A model generated the notes under the pieces. It saw nothing but the letters and a program-made list of their open reading frames with translations. It searched no databases and was not told where the DNA came from. This document shows, in pieces, positions 5,505-6,759 of a DNA stretch of 6,759 nt. The stretch comes from Thermococcus sp. (GTDB taxonomy: Archaea > Methanobacteriota_B > Thermococci > Thermococcales > Thermococcaceae): the NCBI GenBank assembly GCA_026987155.1, contig JALSNG010000070.1:1-6759 (forward strand). The letters run 5' to 3'. The stretch's first letter is position 1; every line of letters begins with the position of its first letter. The position numbers were made by a program, and so were the translations under genes.

Positions 5505-6296
5505 ATGGAGGCAATAACGGCAGAGAACCTTACCATTACCTACGAAGGAGTGCCGGCGGTTGAGGGAGTGACTTTTAGGCTGGAAGAGGGAGAGACACTT
5601 CTCCTGCTTGGCCCAAACGGCGCCGGAAAGACAACCCTCCTAAAGACCATAGCCTGTTTCCACAGGGAATATCGGGGGAAGCTGAGCGTGTTTGGGGTCG
5701 AACCCTGCAGGGCGAGGGAGATGATCGGCTACGTGCCCCAGAGCCATTCTTTAAACGAGAGGGTCCCGCTTAGCGCCCTTGAGGTAGTTGCAATGGGTGG
5801 ACTCTACAGAAAAGGCTTTTTGCACTTCAAGATACCGCCAGAAATAATCGAGAAGGCGGAGGCTGCCCTTGAGTTCGTCGGCCTTTCCGAGGTCAAAGAT
5901 AGACTCTTCCGAGAGCTGAGTGGCGGCCAAAAACAGCGAATACTCCTGGCGAGGGCACTGATAAGCAACCCCAAGCTCCTCCTTCTCGACGAGCCACTCT
6001 CTGCACTTGATCCGAGTGCACGGGCGGAAGTTTCAAACGTCCTCGGAAAGATAAAAAAGGAGAGGGGCATAACGATGATTATCACAACCCACGACATAAA
6101 CCCCCTCCTCGAGATAGGGGAAAGGGTGATGCTGATAAACAAACGCCTCATCGCCTTCGGAAAACCCGAGGACGTTCTCAAGGACAGCATCATAAAATCC
6201 GTCTACGGGCCTCTGGCAAGGGTCGTGCCGGTGGAGGGCAGACTCTTTTGCATAACGGGCGACGTTCACCTACATCACGGAGGTGGAAGGAGATGA
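5505..6296 (+). CDS. Metal ABC transporter ATP-binding protein (ZnuC/MntB type)
   Basis: Cytoplasmic ATPase that powers a high-affinity divalent metal importer, probably for zinc or manganese. It is 263 residues, normal for the family. Walker A is GPNGAGKT (36-43), the Q-loop Gln is Q79 in YVPQS, the signature is LSGGQ (138-142), Walker B is LLLLDEP (158-164, catalytic E163), the D-loop is SALD (166-169) and the switch His is H196 in TTHD. All ATPase motifs are intact. The last residues HLHHGGGRR form a short His-rich tail of the sort seen in zinc importer ATPases, which might bind metal. Assignment to the metal family rests mainly on the coupled ABC-3 permease; ATPase sequence alone would not fix the substrate. 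The ATG at 5505 has a weak SD (GGGGA) 4 nt upstream and is the first gene of a rightward operon that diverges from aIF1A. No solute-binding protein gene precedes it; it may lie downstream. Confidence 0.93.
   Translation: MEAITAENLTITYEGVPAVEGVTFRLEEGETLLLLGPNGAGKTTLLKTIACFHREYRGKLSVFGVEPCRAREMIGYVPQSHSLNERVPLSALEVVAMGGLYRKGFLHFKIPPEIIEKAEAALEFVGLSEVKDRLFRELSGGQKQRILLARALISNPKLLLLDEPLSALDPSARAEVSNVLGKIKKERGITMIITTHDINPLLEIGERVMLINKRLIAFGKPEDVLKDSIIKSVYGPLARVVPVEGRLFCITGDVHLHHGGGRR
6279..6285 (+). promoter_or_regulatory. Ribosome binding site of the ABC permease gene
   Basis: GGAGGTG lies 7 nt before the ATG at 6293, inside the last codons of the ATPase gene. It is much stronger than the SD of the ATPase itself, and together with the ATGA overlap supports coupled translation of the permease. 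Confidence 0.7.
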
Positions 6297-6759
6297 TCCC
6301 CGAGTACCTGATCAGGGCGATCCTTGCGAGCATCGTTGTAAGCGTTCTCCTTGGCCTGCTGAGCCCCCTCATAAACACAAAGGGCTTGGCCTTTCTCACC
6401 CACGCAATATTTCATTCCCTACTCCTCGGGGCGGTTCTCGGTATGATCCTTGGACTCCTCTTTGAGAACATGGCCCTCGTCACGTTCACGGCATTGATTG
6501 TCACGGTGATTATAGTTCTGCTCATAGCCCACCTTGAGAAGCTTGGTTTTACGTCGGATTCTGCCGTTGGAATCGTCGCGAGCTTTGTTGCAGGCCTGAC
6601 CGTCTTAGGATTTGGGGTCCTCTACAAAGTCATGGCGGGAAGGCCGTACTTTCCCCTCAGCGAGAACATAGTTTCATATCTAACGGGAGAGATATTCCTC
6701 ATAACCCTCAAGAACCTCCTTTTTCTTGCTGTAGGAGGTGTCGTTCTGTTTTTTACAAT
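6293..6759 (+). CDS. Metal ABC transporter permease, ABC-3 (ZnuB) family (C-terminus missing)
   Basis: Membrane subunit forming the translocation channel for the divalent metal importer. 155 residues are visible; the 3' end is beyond the window, and family members usually have about 260-290 residues. Predicted membrane segments are near residues 5-26, 40-57, 61-80, 91-112 and 137-154. The segment LTHAIFHSLLLGAVLG (35-50) corresponds to the conserved ABC-3 stretch usually written DALSHA...G, and TSDSAVGIVASF (87-98) to the conserved DTAIGI-type segment. The missing C-terminal half should contain further helices. The start ATG overlaps the ATPase stop as ATGA with a strong upstream SD, so the two are coupled and surely form one transporter. 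Zinc, manganese or another divalent metal cannot be decided from this. Confidence 0.88.
   Translation, partial: MIPEYLIRAILASIVVSVLLGLLSPLINTKGLAFLTHAIFHSLLLGAVLGMILGLLFENMALVTFTALIVTVIIVLLIAHLEKLGFTSDSAVGIVASFVAGLTVLGFGVLYKVMAGRPYFPLSENIVSYLTGEIFLITLKNLLFLAVGGVVLFFT

Noticed and set aside
5804..6269. Minus-strand frames opposite the ABC ATPase
   Set aside because: Antisense shadows of an intact ATPase with all motifs.
1..6759. CRISPR array, insertion sequence or defence system
   Set aside because: No regularly spaced repeats, transposase motifs or terminal repeats were seen; the genes are core archaeal housekeeping plus a metal transporter, with no sign of transfer.

Overview
The window looks like chromosomal DNA of a hyperthermophilic euryarchaeon of the order Thermococcales, most likely Thermococcus or a close relative. 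Three things point there: the protein sequences (a Top6A/Top6B pair, archaeal RIO1, a Dim2/Pno1-type KH protein and aIF1A, all close in wording to what I remember of Pyrococcus/Thermococcus proteins); GGAGGTGA-type Shine-Dalgarno (SD) sequences 4-7 nt before nearly every start; and very tight gene packing with a TTATAA-type archaeal promoter and a short leader. No database search was run, so the genus is an inference.

Layout. Bases 1-5297 hold one leftward (minus-strand) gene string, in transcription order: aIF1A (translation initiation factor 1A), RIO1 kinase, an aDim2/Pno1-like two-KH-domain protein, Top6B, Top6A, and an uncharacterised protein that runs off the left edge. After aIF1A every junction is 13 nt or less, or an overlap (Top6B/Top6A overlap by 8 nt; Top6A/unknown overlap by 4 nt as ATGA), so this should be one translationally coupled operon. 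Bases 5298-5504 are a divergent intergenic region with a candidate promoter for each direction, a perfect 12-bp inverted repeat and an unexplained GC-rich block. Bases 5505-6759 hold a rightward pair: a ZnuC/MntB-type metal ABC transporter ATPase and, overlapping it by 4 nt, the ABC-3 family permease, cut by the right edge.

How the genes fit together. aIF1A, RIO1 and the Dim2-like protein all belong to small ribosomal subunit maturation and initiation. Top6B and Top6A form DNA topoisomerase VI, the archaeal type IIB enzyme that relaxes and decatenates DNA. The operon thus ties ribosome assembly and initiation to DNA topology. The least understood member is the last gene, whose start codon lies inside the end of top6A; it is the best candidate here for a new functional link, perhaps with Topo VI or with the ribosome module. 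The divergent metal ABC cassette is a separate transport function that shares only the intergenic control region.
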